Source: Rhodanobacter sp. FW104-R8
GTDB taxonomy: Bacteria > Pseudomonadota > Gammaproteobacteria > Xanthomonadales > Rhodanobacteraceae
Reading direction: 5' to 3'
DNA: 64,000 nucleotides
Assembly: GCF_001617365.1 (NCBI RefSeq)
Contig: NZ_LVJR01000029.1
Location: 124,001-188,000 of the forward strand
Below are positions 13,957 through 24,702 of the stretch, piece by piece. A model generated the notes under the pieces. It saw only the letters and a list, made by a program, of their open reading frames with translations, searched no databases and was not told the origin of the DNA. The position numbers and the translations under genes were made by a program. How positions within the stretch are numbered: position 1 is the stretch's first letter; the number at the start of each line of letters is the position of its first letter.

Positions 13957-16797
13957 ATGTTTGTCCCTGGTCAACGCTGGATCTCCTCCGCCGAACCCGA
14001 GCTGGGCCTCGGCACCGTGCTGCGCGTGGAAGGACGCGGCGTGCAGGTGCTGTTCGCCAAGGCCGGGGTGCTGCGCCCCTACGCGATCGACTCCGCGCCG
14101 CTGGTGCGCGCCGAGTTCCGCGCCGGCCAGCGCATCGCCGGCAAGGGCATCGCGTTCCTGGTCGAGCGCGTCGAGATCAAGGACGAGCTGCTGATCTACC
14201 GCGGCGAGGGCCGCGAGCTGCACGAGGGCCAGCTCGACGACGAGCAGAGCGTGAGCCAGGCCGACGACCGCCTGGTCGGCGGCCGCACCGATGCCGTGGC
14301 GCAGTTCGAGCTGCGCCTGGAAGGCCTGAAACGGCGTGCCGAGGCACGCCGTTCGCCGATGTGGGGCCTGGGCGCGGCTCGCATCGGGCTGGTGCCGCAT
14401 CAGCTGCGCGTGGCCGGCATCGCCGCCGCCCGTCGCCCGCCACGGGTGCTGCTGGCCGACGAGGTGGGCCTCGGCAAGACCATCGAGGCCGGCATGATCG
14501 TGGCGCGCCAGCTCGCCACCGGGCGCGCCTCGCGCGTGCTGCTGCTGTTGCCCGACACCCTGGTCTACCAGTGGTTTGTGGAGATGCTGCGCCGCTTCAA
14601 CCTGAGCTTCGCGATCTACGACGAGGAGCGCTGCGAGGCACTGGAACAATCCGGCGACGCCGACAACCCGTTCGAGGACGAGCAACTGGTGATCGCCGAC
14701 TTCGGCTTCCTGGAAAACTCGCCGAAGCATGCGCAGCAGTTGCTGGACGCGCCGTGGGACCTGCTGGTGGTCGACGAGGCGCATCATCTGGCGTGGTCGC
14801 CGGAGGCCGCCAGCCTGCGCTACACGATGGTGGAAAAACTGGCCGCGGCGATCCCCGGCGTGATCCTGCTCACCGCCACCCCGGAACAGCTCGGCCGCAG
14901 CGGCCACTTCGCCCGCCTGCGCCTGCTCGACCCGCAACGCTACAGCAACCTGGAAAGCTACCTGGCCGAGGCCGACAGCTACCTGGCGCTGTCGAAGATC
15001 GCCGACCGCCTGCTCGATGGCCAGCCGCTCGACGATGCCCAGCGCGCCACCCTGGCCGAGTCCTTCCACGGCGACAGCGCGCTCACCGCCCGCCTGGCCG
15101 ACCCGGCCCGGCCCGACAACGCACGCGAGCTGCTGGCCGCGCTGATCGACCGCCACGGCACCGGCCGCGCGATGTTCCGCAACAACCGCGCCGGCGTCGG
15201 CGGCTTCCCGAAGCGCCGCCCCGAGTGGCACCTGCTGCCGATGGCTGCGGTCGACGACAGCACGCGCCAGGCGCTGCTGGCCGAATTCCACGCCGACATC
15301 CAGCAACCGCCGGCGCTGATCGAGGTCGACTACGCCGCCGACCCGCGCATCGACGCCCTGGTCGCCCTGCTCGACGCGCACCCGCAGGACAAGTTCCTGC
15401 TGATCTGCCGCAGCCACGCCAAGGTGCTGGCGCTGGAGGAAGCGCTGCGCACGAGGAGCGGCGTGGGCGTGGCGCGTTTCCACGAAGGCCTCAGCATCGT
15501 GCAGCGCGACCGCAACGCCGCGTACTTCGCCCAGCCCGACGGCGCGCGCCTGCTGCTGTGCTCAGAGATCGGCTCGGAGGGGCGCAACTTCCAGTTCGCG
15601 CACCGGCTGGTGCTGTGGGACCTGCCGCTGGATCCGGACCTGCTGGAGCAGCGCATCGGCCGGCTCGACCGAATCGGCCAGAAGCACGATATCGACATCC
15701 ACATCCTCGCCGTGGCCGACAGCGCCCAGCACGTGCTGGCGCGCTGGTACGACGAGGGCGTCGACGCGTTCCGCATGAGTCCGGCGGACGGCCGCGAGCT
15801 GCTGCGCCGCTACGGCGAGCCGCTGACCCGGCTGGCCGACGAGCACGCCCGTGGCGACGACAACCGCGATCAGGAACTGGACGCCCTGCTGGCCGAGACC
15901 CGCGCCAGCCACGAGCAGATGGCCGAGCTGATCCGCGGCGGCCGCGACCACCTGCTGGAGCTGGCCGCCAGCCGCGACCTGCACGCCGACGAGCTGCAGC
16001 AGGCGTTCGCCCGCGAGGACCACGACCCCGACCGCGACGCCTTCGTGCAGCGCCTGCTCGAGGCGTTCGGCATCCATGCCGAGGAACTCGGCGGCCAGGT
16101 GCTGCTGCTCGACCCGCAATACCTGTCCACCGACGCCCTGCCCGGCTTCGCCGAAGGCCCGCAGTCGGTGACGTTCGCCCGCGAGGTGGCGCTGGCGCGC
16201 GAGGAACTGCCGCTGCTGCGGCTGGATCATCCGCTGGTCGCCGGCGCGCTCGACCTGGCGCTGTCCGGCGAACAGGGCAACGCCGCCTTCATGGTCGACG
16301 ACGTGCTGCCGCCGCGCACCGCGCTGCTGCAGGCGGTGTTCGTGCTCGAATGCGTGGCCGACCGGAAACTCGACGCCGAACGCTTCCTGCCGGTCCTGCC
16401 GATCGCGGTCACCGTCGACACCCGGCTCGCCGAACGCGCCGACTTCGCGCCCAGCGAGATCGCCCTGCGCAAGGCCGGCGACCGCAACATCGAGGTGCCG
16501 CGCTACCGCAAGTTCCTCGCCAAGCTGGTGCCGCCGATGCTGGAACGCGCCGAGGCGCTGGCCGGCGCACGCGGGCAGGCGCGCATCGACGAGGCCGTGA
16601 CCCTGGCCACGCAGACGCTGGATGCGGAACTGTCGCGCCTGCTGGCGCTGCGTGCGGTGAACCCGTCGGTCAGCAAAGCGGAAATCGCCGCCATCGCCGC
16701 CGAACGCAGCACCCTGCTGGCCGCCCTGCCGCAGTCGCGCCTGCGCCTGGACGCGGTGCGTTTCGTGGTCAGCGCCGACTTCCTCGCGCTGCGCTGA
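13957..16797 (+). CDS. rapA: RNA polymerase-associated SWI2/SNF2 ATPase RapA
   Basis: A 946-residue Snf2-family ATPase that binds RNA polymerase and helps recycle it (E. coli RapA 968 residues). The N-terminus MFVPGQRWISSAEPELGLGTV is the typical RapA Tudor-like start. The helicase core shows motif I DEVGLGKTIEAG (about 169-180), motif II DEAHHL (from 273), LLTATPEQLG, and the second lobe CSEIGSEGRNFQFA and QRIGRLDRIGQ. The C-terminal part is the RapA-specific region. It is a single gene with its own start after a long non-coding stretch, followed by convergent genes. Confidence 0.97.
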   Translation: MFVPGQRWISSAEPELGLGTVLRVEGRGVQVLFAKAGVLRPYAIDSAPLVRAEFRAGQRIAGKGIAFLVERVEIKDELLIYRGEGRELHEGQLDDEQSVSQADDRLVGGRTDAVAQFELRLEGLKRRAEARRSPMWGLGAARIGLVPHQLRVAGIAAARRPPRVLLADEVGLGKTIEAGMIVARQLATGRASRVLLLLPDTLVYQWFVEMLRRFNLSFAIYDEERCEALEQSGDADNPFEDEQLVIADFGFLENSPKHAQQLLDAPWDLLVVDEAHHLAWSPEAASLRYTMVEKLAAAIPGVILLTATPEQLGRSGHFARLRLLDPQRYSNLESYLAEADSYLALSKIADRLLDGQPLDDAQRATLAESFHGDSALTARLADPARPDNARELLAALIDRHGTGRAMFRNNRAGVGGFPKRRPEWHLLPMAAVDDSTRQALLAEFHADIQQPPALIEVDYAADPRIDALVALLDAHPQDKFLLICRSHAKVLALEEALRTRSGVGVARFHEGLSIVQRDRNAAYFAQPDGARLLLCSEIGSEGRNFQFAHRLVLWDLPLDPDLLEQRIGRLDRIGQKHDIDIHILAVADSAQHVLARWYDEGVDAFRMSPADGRELLRRYGEPLTRLADEHARGDDNRDQELDALLAETRASHEQMAELIRGGRDHLLELAASRDLHADELQQAFAREDHDPDRDAFVQRLLEAFGIHAEELGGQVLLLDPQYLSTDALPGFAEGPQSVTFAREVALAREELPLLRLDHPLVAGALDLALSGEQGNAAFMVDDVLPPRTALLQAVFVLECVADRKLDAERFLPVLPIAVTVDTRLAERADFAPSEIALRKAGDRNIEVPRYRKFLAKLVPPMLERAEALAGARGQARIDEAVTLATQTLDAELSRLLALRAVNPSVSKAEIAAIAAERSTLLAALPQSRLRLDAVRFVVSADFLALR

Positions 16798-16839
16798 CCA
16801 CCACTGCATCGCGCGGGGGACGAACTGCGAACCGCCTTC

Positions 16840-18204
16840 TCAGGCCGCTTCCGCCGGCACCTTGCGCATGCGCCGCTCCACGCCGAACGCGTAATACGCC
16901 GCGGTGAGCAGCGCGATCCACGCCACGCCCACGTACAGCGCCACGCGAGTGTCGGGGCTGTAACCCAGCATCACCCATACGAAGGCGAGGAAGGCCAGGC
17001 ACAGCACGCTGGACAGCGGCCACGCGCGCAGGCGGAACCCCAGCGGCTGCGCCTGCCGACGGCGGAAGCGCCAGTGCGCCACCAGCACCATGCCCCAGGT
17101 CCACACCGTGTTGAACGCGAGGATGGACATCATCATGCCGAAGATGCGCCCCGGCACCAGGTAGTTCATCAGCACGCCGAACAGCAGGAACACCATGGTC
17201 ACCAGCACGCCGCGCACCGGCACGCCCTGCGCGCTCACCCGGCCCATCGCCGCCGGCGCCTGGCCCTTGCCGGCCAGGCTGTGCAGCATGCGGCTGCCGC
17301 TGAAAGTGGTGGAATTGAAGCTGGACAGCGCCGCGGTGATCACCACGAAGTTGATCAGCCCCGCCGCGCTGGGGATGCCCAGCCGCGCGAAGGTAGTGAC
17401 GAACGGGCTGCTGTGCGCGTCCAGCGCGTTCCACGGATAGATCGCCATGATCACGAACAGCGAGCCGATGTAGAAGATCAGGATGCGCCAGATTACCGAG
17501 TTCACCGCGCGCGGGATGGTGCGCTCCGGCTGCGCCGCTTCCGCCGCCGCCATGCCGATCGTCTCGATGCCGCCGAAGGAGAACACCAGCACCGGCAGGG
17601 CCAGCACCATGCCGGTAACGCCGTTGGGGAACCAGCCGCCGTGCGACCACAGGTTGGAAAGGCCCACCGGCTGGCCGCCGTTGCCCCAGCCCAGCCAGAT
17701 CATCGCGCAGCCGCCGGCGATCATGAGCACCACGGTGAGCACCTTGACCAGCGCGAACCAGAACTCCAGCTCGCCGTAGACCTTCACCGCCAGCAGGTTC
17801 AGTCCGCCGATCATCGCCACGCTGGCGAAGGCCCAGACCCACTGCGGCGAGTCGGGGAACCACGTCTTCATGTAGATGCCCACCGCGGTGCTCTCGGCGA
17901 TGCCAACGCCCATCATCAGGATCCAGTAGTTCCAGCTGGTGAGGTAGCCGGCGAACGGACTGATGTACTTGTGCGCGTAGGCGCCGAAGGAGCCGGCCAC
18001 CGGCTCGTGCGCGGCCATCTCGCCCAGCGCGCGCATGATGATGAAGATCATCGCGCCGCCGAACAGGTAGGCGAACAGCACGGAAGGCCCGGCCAGCCGG
18101 ATGGTACTGGCCGAGCCCAGGAACAGCCCGGCGCCGATGCACATGCCCAGTGCCATGAAGGTGATGTGGCGCGGGGTAAGCTGGCGCTGCAGGGACTGGG
18201 TCAT
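16840..18204 (-). CDS. Amino-acid permease, APC superfamily (AAT family)
   Basis: A 454-residue inner-membrane transporter with about 12 hydrophobic segments. The start LTPRHITFMALGMCIGAGLFLGSA is the conserved TM1 region of AAT-family proton-coupled amino-acid permeases (ProY, CycA, GabP, AnsP, aromatic permeases). The ALGEMAAHEPVAGSFGAYA loop and SFGGIETIGMAAAEA block are also family signatures. Substrate cannot be read from sequence; overall texture is closest to ProY/YifK-like members. The short gap to the rhomboid gene upstream on the same strand (25 bases) would allow co-transcription. Confidence 0.9.
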   Translation of the reverse strand: MTQSLQRQLTPRHITFMALGMCIGAGLFLGSASTIRLAGPSVLFAYLFGGAMIFIIMRALGEMAAHEPVAGSFGAYAHKYISPFAGYLTSWNYWILMMGVGIAESTAVGIYMKTWFPDSPQWVWAFASVAMIGGLNLLAVKVYGELEFWFALVKVLTVVLMIAGGCAMIWLGWGNGGQPVGLSNLWSHGGWFPNGVTGMVLALPVLVFSFGGIETIGMAAAEAAQPERTIPRAVNSVIWRILIFYIGSLFVIMAIYPWNALDAHSSPFVTTFARLGIPSAAGLINFVVITAALSSFNSTTFSGSRMLHSLAGKGQAPAAMGRVSAQGVPVRGVLVTMVFLLFGVLMNYLVPGRIFGMMMSILAFNTVWTWGMVLVAHWRFRRRQAQPLGFRLRAWPLSSVLCLAFLAFVWVMLGYSPDTRVALYVGVAWIALLTAAYYAFGVERRMRKVPAEAA

Positions 18205-18229
18205 GGATGCTTTCGCGGCGTTGAAACGT

Positions 18230-18847
18230 TCAGCGTAGCAGACGCCGCCGTGGCTTCCACGGCAACCGCCCGCGCCAGTACTGGATCAGCACCAGGCCGC
18301 CGAGCATGCCGCCGAGATGGGCGAAGTGGGCCACGCCCGGCTCGATCCCGGTCACGCCCATGGTCAGTTCGGCGGCCGCATACAGGCTCACGAACAGCCA
18401 CGCCGGCATCGGGATCGGCAGGAAGATCAGCATTACCTTCTCGTGCGGATACAGCATGCCGAACGCCAGCAACAGGCCGAAGATCGCGCCGGAAGCGCCC
18501 AGCGTGGGGCCGTACTGGGCTGGCGGGAAGAACCACAGCACCGCTAGCTGCAGCAGCGAGGCGACGATCGCGCAGACGAAGTAGTAGACGGTGAACTCGC
18601 GCGCGCCGAAGGTGCGTTCGATGGTGCCGCCGAACATGTACAGCGCCAGCATGTTGAACATGATGTGGGTGATGCTGCCATGCATGAACGCGCTGGTGAC
18701 GATCTGCCACACCCCGAACAGGCCGCTGCCCAGCGGCCACAGTGCGAAATACTGCAGCAGGAGCGTGCCCGTCACCTGCTGCAGCAGGAACACGGCGATG
18801 TTGGCGATCAGCAGGTTGCGCGTGACCGGCGGCAGATCGAAAGGCAT
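18230..18847 (-). CDS. Rhomboid family intramembrane serine protease
   Basis: A 205-residue protein with six predicted membrane segments. The catalytic dyad is visible: Ser119 in GASGAIFG and His177 in HFAHLGG. The HGSITHIMFNMLALYMFG stretch in helix 2 is the family's HxxxN-type motif, and GxxxER-like GTIERTFG follows. Rhomboids cut single-pass membrane proteins within the bilayer. The protein starts directly with the first membrane helix and has no N-terminal cytoplasmic domain, unlike GlpG. It lies just ahead of the amino-acid permease on the same strand. Confidence 0.93.
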   Translation of the reverse strand: MPFDLPPVTRNLLIANIAVFLLQQVTGTLLLQYFALWPLGSGLFGVWQIVTSAFMHGSITHIMFNMLALYMFGGTIERTFGAREFTVYYFVCAIVASLLQLAVLWFFPPAQYGPTLGASGAIFGLLLAFGMLYPHEKVMLIFLPIPMPAWLFVSLYAAAELTMGVTGIEPGVAHFAHLGGMLGGLVLIQYWRGRLPWKPRRRLLR

Positions 18848-18960
18848 CGGGCGGTTTCCATAGGTGGCAGGCTCAAGCGTAAGGGCGGCAAGGCAACGCC
18901 GCCAGCGACGCCCCGTTCCGACCGCAGCCGCTGGCGATCGTTCACTCGTGGTGGCCCATG

Positions 18961-18981
18961 AAAAAGCCGCCTTGCGGCGGC
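18961..18981 (-). terminator. Terminator of the NlpC/P60 gene
   Basis: On the minus strand a GCCGCC/GGCGGC stem with a 4-base loop is followed by five T residues, 26 bases past the stop at 19007. Confidence 0.8.
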
Positions 18982-19006
18982 CCCCGGAAAACCGGCGACG
19001 CCGGCC

Positions 19007-19690
19007 TCAGCCCTTGTCGGCCGCTGCCTGCGCCATCGCCTCCGGGCGTTTGGCGCCGGCGAAGCGCTTGGCCCAGTAAGCCTCGCTGAGGCTGGAGATC
19101 TCCACCGACTTGCCGGCGGACGGCGAGTGGATGAAGCGGCCGTTCGAGATGTAGATGCCCACGTGCGAAATGTTTCGCCTGCCGTGGGTGCGGAAGAACA
19201 CCAGGTCGCCCGGCTGCATCTCGTCGCGCCTGACTTTGAGGCCGGCGAGGAACTGCGAGGCGGAGTTGTGCGGCAGCTGCACGCCGACCGCATGGGCGAA
19301 CACGTAGCGCACGAAACCGCTGCAGTCGAAGCCCTTGGACGGATCGCGGCCGCCACGCACGTAACGGGTGTCGCGCAACTTCATCGCCACCTCGAGCAGC
19401 GCCTTGCGCAGCTCGGTGATGTCGTCGCTGCTGGCCGCGACGGCCGCCGCATCACCCGGGTCGCCCGGGTTGGCGGCCAGCGAGGCGGTGTCGGGAAGCA
19501 CGGACTGCGCCAGCGCCGACGCCGGGCTGAACACCGGCAACTGCCCCAGCAGGGGCGAACCGGCACGGGCCATGAACGCCGTGTCGACGGCTGGATCGGT
19601 CTGGGTGGGAAGGTTCCGGGCCTGGAGCGGGCCGGACAGCAACAACACGGAGGCGAGCGCGGCGAAAACGGTCAGGTGCTTGATGGGCAT
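19007..19690 (-). CDS. Secreted NlpC/P60 (C40) peptidoglycan hydrolase
   Basis: A 227-residue exported protein: signal peptide (residues about 1-23, ending QA-R), a low-complexity linker, then an NlpC/P60 domain from about residue 95. The catalytic triad is Cys123 in FDCSGFVRYV, His176 in ISHVGIY and His188 in FIHSPSAG. Such enzymes cut D-gamma-glutamyl-diaminopimelate bonds in wall peptides. The start at 19690 gives a normal signal peptide; the longer reading from 19822 adds a basic stretch without family features. The 181 bases upstream are unusually AT-rich and probably hold its promoter. Ends in its own terminator. Confidence 0.92.
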   Translation of the reverse strand: MPIKHLTVFAALASVLLLSGPLQARNLPTQTDPAVDTAFMARAGSPLLGQLPVFSPASALAQSVLPDTASLAANPGDPGDAAAVAASSDDITELRKALLEVAMKLRDTRYVRGGRDPSKGFDCSGFVRYVFAHAVGVQLPHNSASQFLAGLKVRRDEMQPGDLVFFRTHGRRNISHVGIYISNGRFIHSPSAGKSVEISSLSEAYWAKRFAGAKRPEAMAQAAADKG

Positions 19691-19871
19691 GCCGGGAAAA
19701 ATCCCTTGTTGTTCGCAGGATTGGCCGCCCAGCAGAAGCCGACGACGTGACAATGCAGTGAACTTAACAAGAAGAAGGCGTGCAGATGTTCGATTGAGGT
19801 TAACTGAACCCTGCCGTTTCAAAAAACGACACGCGCAGAAATTTCACGCAAGGTGCTGAATTTCCACGGTT

Positions 19872-20618
19872 TCACGCCTCGGATGGCGTTTCCGGCCAGT
19901 AATGCGAATCCGGATAGGGCCGGGCACCGAAGATGGCGGTGCCGATCCGCACCTCGGTCGCGCCCTCGGCGATGGCGAGCGGGAAATCGCCGCTCATGCC
20001 CATGGACAGCCTCGATACGGCATGCCCCCGTGTCGCCTCGCGGTCACGCAATTCGCGCAAGCGGCGGAAGCAGCCGCGCACTTCGGCCGGGTCGGTGGAA
20101 TGGATCGCCAGGGTCATCAGGCCGCGCACGCGCAGGGTGTCGTAGCCGCGCAGGGCGTCCAGGAAGCCGGCCAGGTGCTCGGGCGGCAGCCCGTACTTGC
20201 TGGGCTCGGACGAGGTCTTCACCTGCACCAGCACGTCGATCGCGCGGCCCTCGTGCTGCAGCCGCCGGTCCAGCGCCTGGGCCAGTTCCAGTCGGTCCAG
20301 CGACTGCACCTCGCTGGCCAGCCGCGCCACCTCCTTCGCCTTGTTGGTCTGCAGGTGGCCGATCATCACCCAGGCTATGCCGCAATCCGCCAGCGGTGCG
20401 GACTTGTCGCGGATCTCCTGCACCTTGTTCTCGCCGAAGCGGCGCATGCCCAGCGCCACGGCGGCGCGGATCAGCTGCGGGCCGAAGGTCTTGCTGACCG
20501 GCAGGATGCCCACCCCGGCCGGGTCGCGCCCGGCCGCACGACAAGCCTCGTCCACCCGGCGGCGGACGTCGGTCCAGTTGGCGGCGAGACGGGCATGATC
20601 GGGCATCTCGGCATTCAT
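19872..20618 (-). CDS. yggS: YggS/PLPBP pyridoxal-phosphate homeostasis protein
   Basis: A 248-residue alanine-racemase-fold protein that binds pyridoxal 5'-phosphate and buffers vitamin B6 without a known catalytic activity. The PLP lysine is K43 in GILPVSKTFG; FGENKVQE, WVMIGHLQTNKAK, VKTSSEPSKYGL and the phosphate-binding SMGMSGDFPLAIAEGATEVRIGTAIFG are all diagnostic. Start 20618 or 20606 are both possible; the former is chosen. It follows the M20 dipeptidase gene by 25 bases on the same strand, suggesting an operon. Confidence 0.95.
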   Translation of the reverse strand: MNAEMPDHARLAANWTDVRRRVDEACRAAGRDPAGVGILPVSKTFGPQLIRAAVALGMRRFGENKVQEIRDKSAPLADCGIAWVMIGHLQTNKAKEVARLASEVQSLDRLELAQALDRRLQHEGRAIDVLVQVKTSSEPSKYGLPPEHLAGFLDALRGYDTLRVRGLMTLAIHSTDPAEVRGCFRRLRELRDREATRGHAVSRLSMGMSGDFPLAIAEGATEVRIGTAIFGARPYPDSHYWPETPSEA

Positions 20619-20643
20619 CGCAGCGGCGGCCGGCGATGGGCCC

Positions 20644-22068
<1,425 letters not shown>

Positions 22069-22272
22069 GGTGAAGCTCCATCAGGCAGACAAGACCGGCA
22101 TTGTAACAGCGCGCCTCCACCGCACCGACACGCGATCGGAAGCCGCCCACAGGCGAAAGCGCCCACCACGCACGCCGGTCCTGCGGCGCCTCCCACTGTG
22201 CGGCCCTTCGCCACGCGCCATAGTGCGCCGGCGGCACCCGGATGCCGCCACCACCGCCCAAGGAGAAAGGCC

Positions 22273-22635
22273 ATGTTCAACAAACTCGCCGCTGTCGCCC
22301 TTGCACTCGCCCTTGCCCTGCCGGGGCTGCTGCTGGCCGCCACGCCGGTCAACATCAACCAGGCCGATGCGGCCGCCATCGCCAAGTCGCTGGACGGCAT
22401 CGGCCCGTCGAAAGCGGCGGCCATCGTGGCCTGGCGCGAGGCCCACGGCCCGTTCAAGAAGGCCGACGACCTCAAGCACGTCAAGGGCATCGGCAAGGCC
22501 ACGATCGAGCGCAACCGGGCCGCCATCCTGCTCGCCGACGACGCTGCCACGGCCGCCACCGGAGCGGATGCGCCCGCCAAGACGGCGCGCAAGAGCAAAC
22601 AGCGCGCCGTCGCGGAGGCGGCGGCCGGGGAATAA
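22273..22635 (+). CDS. ComEA-like secreted helix-hairpin-helix protein
   Basis: A 120-residue protein with a signal peptide (cleavage after LLLAA) followed by TPVNINQADAAAIAKSLDGIGPSKAAAIVAWR and VKGIGKATIERNRAAIL, the tandem helix-hairpin-helix of the ComEA DNA-binding family. The C-terminus is a Lys/Ala-rich tail. ComEA binds incoming DNA in the periplasm during natural transformation, though many short homologues have not been tested. A strong ribosome site (AGGAGAAAGG) precedes the ATG. Divergent from the M20 gene; a long hairpin follows. Confidence 0.9.
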   Translation: MFNKLAAVALALALALPGLLLAATPVNINQADAAAIAKSLDGIGPSKAAAIVAWREAHGPFKKADDLKHVKGIGKATIERNRAAILLADDAATAATGADAPAKTARKSKQRAVAEAAAGE

Positions 22636-22649
22636 CCGGCAGGGAACCG

Positions 22650-22680
22650 GGCGGCGCGGCCTGTGGCAGGCCGCGCCGCC
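22650..22680. terminator. Perfect 14-bp GC hairpin between comEA-like and SET genes
   Basis: GGCGGCGCGGCCTG pairs with CAGGCCGCGCCGCC around three bases, 15 bases past the stop. There is no T-run. The TACACT box of the next gene starts six bases later (22686-22691). Confidence 0.55.
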
Positions 22681-22720
22681 TGCGCTACACTCGCGCGCCC
22701 CAACCCGACGCCGCCCTGCC

Positions 22721-23194
22721 ATGATCCTGCCGCATTACCACATCGCCGCCTCCGCCATCCGCGGCGCCGGCAAGGGCCTGTTCCTCGACGAAACCGTGGC
22801 GGCGGGGCGCATCATCACCGCGCCGGACGACATCGGGCGGACCTACCGGCACGCCGACATCATGGCCTCGCCCGAGCTGCGCGCGCAGTTCCACGCCAGC
22901 GCGCGCTGGTTCGAGGACCGCTACACGCTGTCGCCCGACTGGCCGGACGAGTGCTACATCAACCACAGCTTCACGCCGAACGGGCTGTGGCACCTGGGTT
23001 TCGTATTCGCGCTGACCGAGCTGCCGCCCGGCAGCGAGATCACCGTGGACTACCGGCACCTGCTGCCGCCCGGCCAGGCCGAGGATTTTGTCGATTCGGT
23101 CACAGGTGAGACAATCACCGGCTTGTCCTGGCAAGAGAGCCTTGCCAGCAGTACCCGTGCCCTGGCCGAGCTGCTGGCTGTCGCCCATCGTTGA
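22721..23194 (+). CDS. SET domain-containing protein
   Basis: A 157-residue protein that is essentially one SET domain. It has IRGAGKGLFLDETVAAGRIIT at the start and CYINHSFTPNG (the N-H-S motif of the S-adenosylmethionine pocket) in the middle. SEITVDYRHLLPP (the Y of the active site) follows. SET proteins methylate lysines in proteins; in bacteria their substrates are mostly unknown. There is no post-SET cysteine cluster. It ends six bases before the GNAT gene, so the two are probably co-transcribed from a promoter near 22686. Confidence 0.87.
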   Translation: MILPHYHIAASAIRGAGKGLFLDETVAAGRIITAPDDIGRTYRHADIMASPELRAQFHASARWFEDRYTLSPDWPDECYINHSFTPNGLWHLGFVFALTELPPGSEITVDYRHLLPPGQAEDFVDSVTGETITGLSWQESLASSTRALAELLAVAHR

Positions 23195-23199
23195 ATGTG

Positions 23200-23742
23200 A
23201 TGCCTGTTGAAATCCCCACCATCGAAACGGCGCGCCTGCGCCTGACTGCACTCACCGAGCGGCACTTCGACGACTACGCCGCGATGCTGGCCGACCGGGA
23301 CAGCACGCGCTGGATCGGCGACGGCCAGCCGCTGGACCGCACCAACGCCTGGCGCTCGCTGGCGATGCTGCTGGGCCACTGGCAGCTGCGCGGCTGCGGC
23401 ATGTGGGCGCTGGAGCTGAAGGGCAGCGGCGAGTTCATCGGCCGCGCCGGCCTGATGTACCCCGACGGCTGGCCCGACCTGGAAATGGGCTGGATGCTGA
23501 AGCCCGAGCACCGCCACCACGGCTACGCCACCGAGGCGGGCGAAGCCGTGCTGGAGTTCGCCTGGAACCACCTGCGCGCCCAGCGCGTGATCAGCCTGGT
23601 GCGGGTCGGCAACGAGGCCTCCGACCGGGTGGCCGAGCGGCTCGGCGGCGAACACATCGAGGACATGGACTTCTACGGCAGCCACAGCCACGTGTTCGCC
23701 TACTACCCGCCGCACCGCGGGCACCGCCGCGCCTACGGCTGA
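23200..23742 (+). CDS. GNAT acetyltransferase, RimJ/RimL-like
   Basis: A 180-residue GNAT-fold protein of the ribosomal-protein-acetyltransferase type. It opens with IETARLRLTALTERHFDDYAAML and has the acetyl-CoA-binding segment HRHHGYATEAGEAVLEFAW, where RxxGxA is replaced by HHGYAT. VGNEASDRVAERLGG closes the domain. The ATG at 23200 is used; a TTG at 23191 overlaps the upstream stop. It directly follows the SET gene, pairing two potential protein-modifying enzymes. Substrate unknown. Confidence 0.9.
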   Translation: MPVEIPTIETARLRLTALTERHFDDYAAMLADRDSTRWIGDGQPLDRTNAWRSLAMLLGHWQLRGCGMWALELKGSGEFIGRAGLMYPDGWPDLEMGWMLKPEHRHHGYATEAGEAVLEFAWNHLRAQRVISLVRVGNEASDRVAERLGGEHIEDMDFYGSHSHVFAYYPPHRGHRRAYG

Positions 23743-23775
23743 GTCGCGGGCAGCCGGGGCCGGCCGCGGGGCCGC

Positions 23776-24702
23776 TCACAACGGCTGCGGCATCCTGCCG
23801 GCGCGTCGGCCGGACGACAGCGAGCGCGCCACCTCGGCCAGCGCATACACCCGCGCCACGCGCACCCAGCCCAGCACCAGCACCACCAGCTGCGCCAGCA
23901 GCACGGCCAGCACGGTGCCGCTCACGCCGAGCGCCGGTGTGTGCACCCGGACGATGCCGAGCGCCAGGGCGACCGCATAGCCGACCAGGCTGATCAGCAG
24001 GTAGCTCAGCAGCGTGCTGAACGGCCGCCGCAGCAACTGCATGAAGCCGCGGCCAAGGGCCCGTGTGGCCGAGCGCAGGCCGCTGTTGGCGATGAACACG
24101 GCCCGGGCGGACTCCACGATCGCCTGCGCCAGCACGAACAGCAGCACGGCCAGTCCGGCCGCCGCGTGCACGGCGCGATCGGCCTGCGATTCCAGCACGG
24201 CACGGGCGCCGATCCGGTCCGCCGCGCCGAACACCACGCCGATCAGCGCCGCCATCGCCGCGTACGGCACGACCGACCACAGCATCAGGCGGAACATGCG
24301 GCCGTATTCGACGATGCCGCACTGGAGCAGGTGGCCGAAGCCCAGCACGCGCCCGGCACGCCCGCTGCCGACCAGCATGCCGTTGAGGAACGGCGACAGC
24401 AGCAGGGTCAGCAGCAGGCCCAGCAGGACCGCGCCCTTGAGCCAGCCGGTGCCGTCGCCCAGCGCCGACAGGCTGTCGCCGAACATCAGCGGGCTGAAGT
24501 GCCCGGCCCACGCCTGCGCGTGCACCGAATGGTCGAGCAGGCCGGCGAGCGAACGCCATAACGGCACGCCGACCACGGCGGTCGGCAACAGCAGCAGCAA
24601 GGTCCACAGCAGCAGCAGGCGCCACTGCATGGCGGCCAGCGGCGCGCGCGCGACCGCGGCGAAATCGACCCGGCGGGAAGCAAGTTTGCCCATCATCATC
24701 AC
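23776..24702 (-). CDS. Polytopic membrane protein coupled to an M1 peptidase
   Basis: A 308-residue integral membrane protein with about six long hydrophobic segments (near residues 26-50, 90-110, 140-165, 185-205, 235-260 and 265-290) and a basic C-terminus. I do not recognise the family. Its start overlaps the stop of the M1 peptidase gene by four bases (ATGA), so the two are translated together. There is no ATP-binding motif and no catalytic motif. It might anchor, export or regulate something for the peptidase, but that is a guess from context. Several consecutive Met codons (MMMM) open the frame; any of the first four could be the start. Confidence 0.75.
   Translation of the reverse strand: MMMMGKLASRRVDFAAVARAPLAAMQWRLLLLWTLLLLLPTAVVGVPLWRSLAGLLDHSVHAQAWAGHFSPLMFGDSLSALGDGTGWLKGAVLLGLLLTLLLSPFLNGMLVGSGRAGRVLGFGHLLQCGIVEYGRMFRLMLWSVVPYAAMAALIGVVFGAADRIGARAVLESQADRAVHAAAGLAVLLFVLAQAIVESARAVFIANSGLRSATRALGRGFMQLLRRPFSTLLSYLLISLVGYAVALALGIVRVHTPALGVSGTVLAVLLAQLVVLVLGWVRVARVYALAEVARSLSSGRRAGRMPQPL

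Noticed and set aside
13651-15483. 610-residue minus-strand frame opposite rapA
   Set aside because: Low-complexity antisense reading; helicase motifs of rapA are intact on the plus strand.
19691-19871. AT-rich gap upstream of the NlpC/P60 gene as a small RNA or riboswitch
   Set aside because: No stable hairpin-terminator or known riboswitch core was recognised; a promoter region is the simpler reading.
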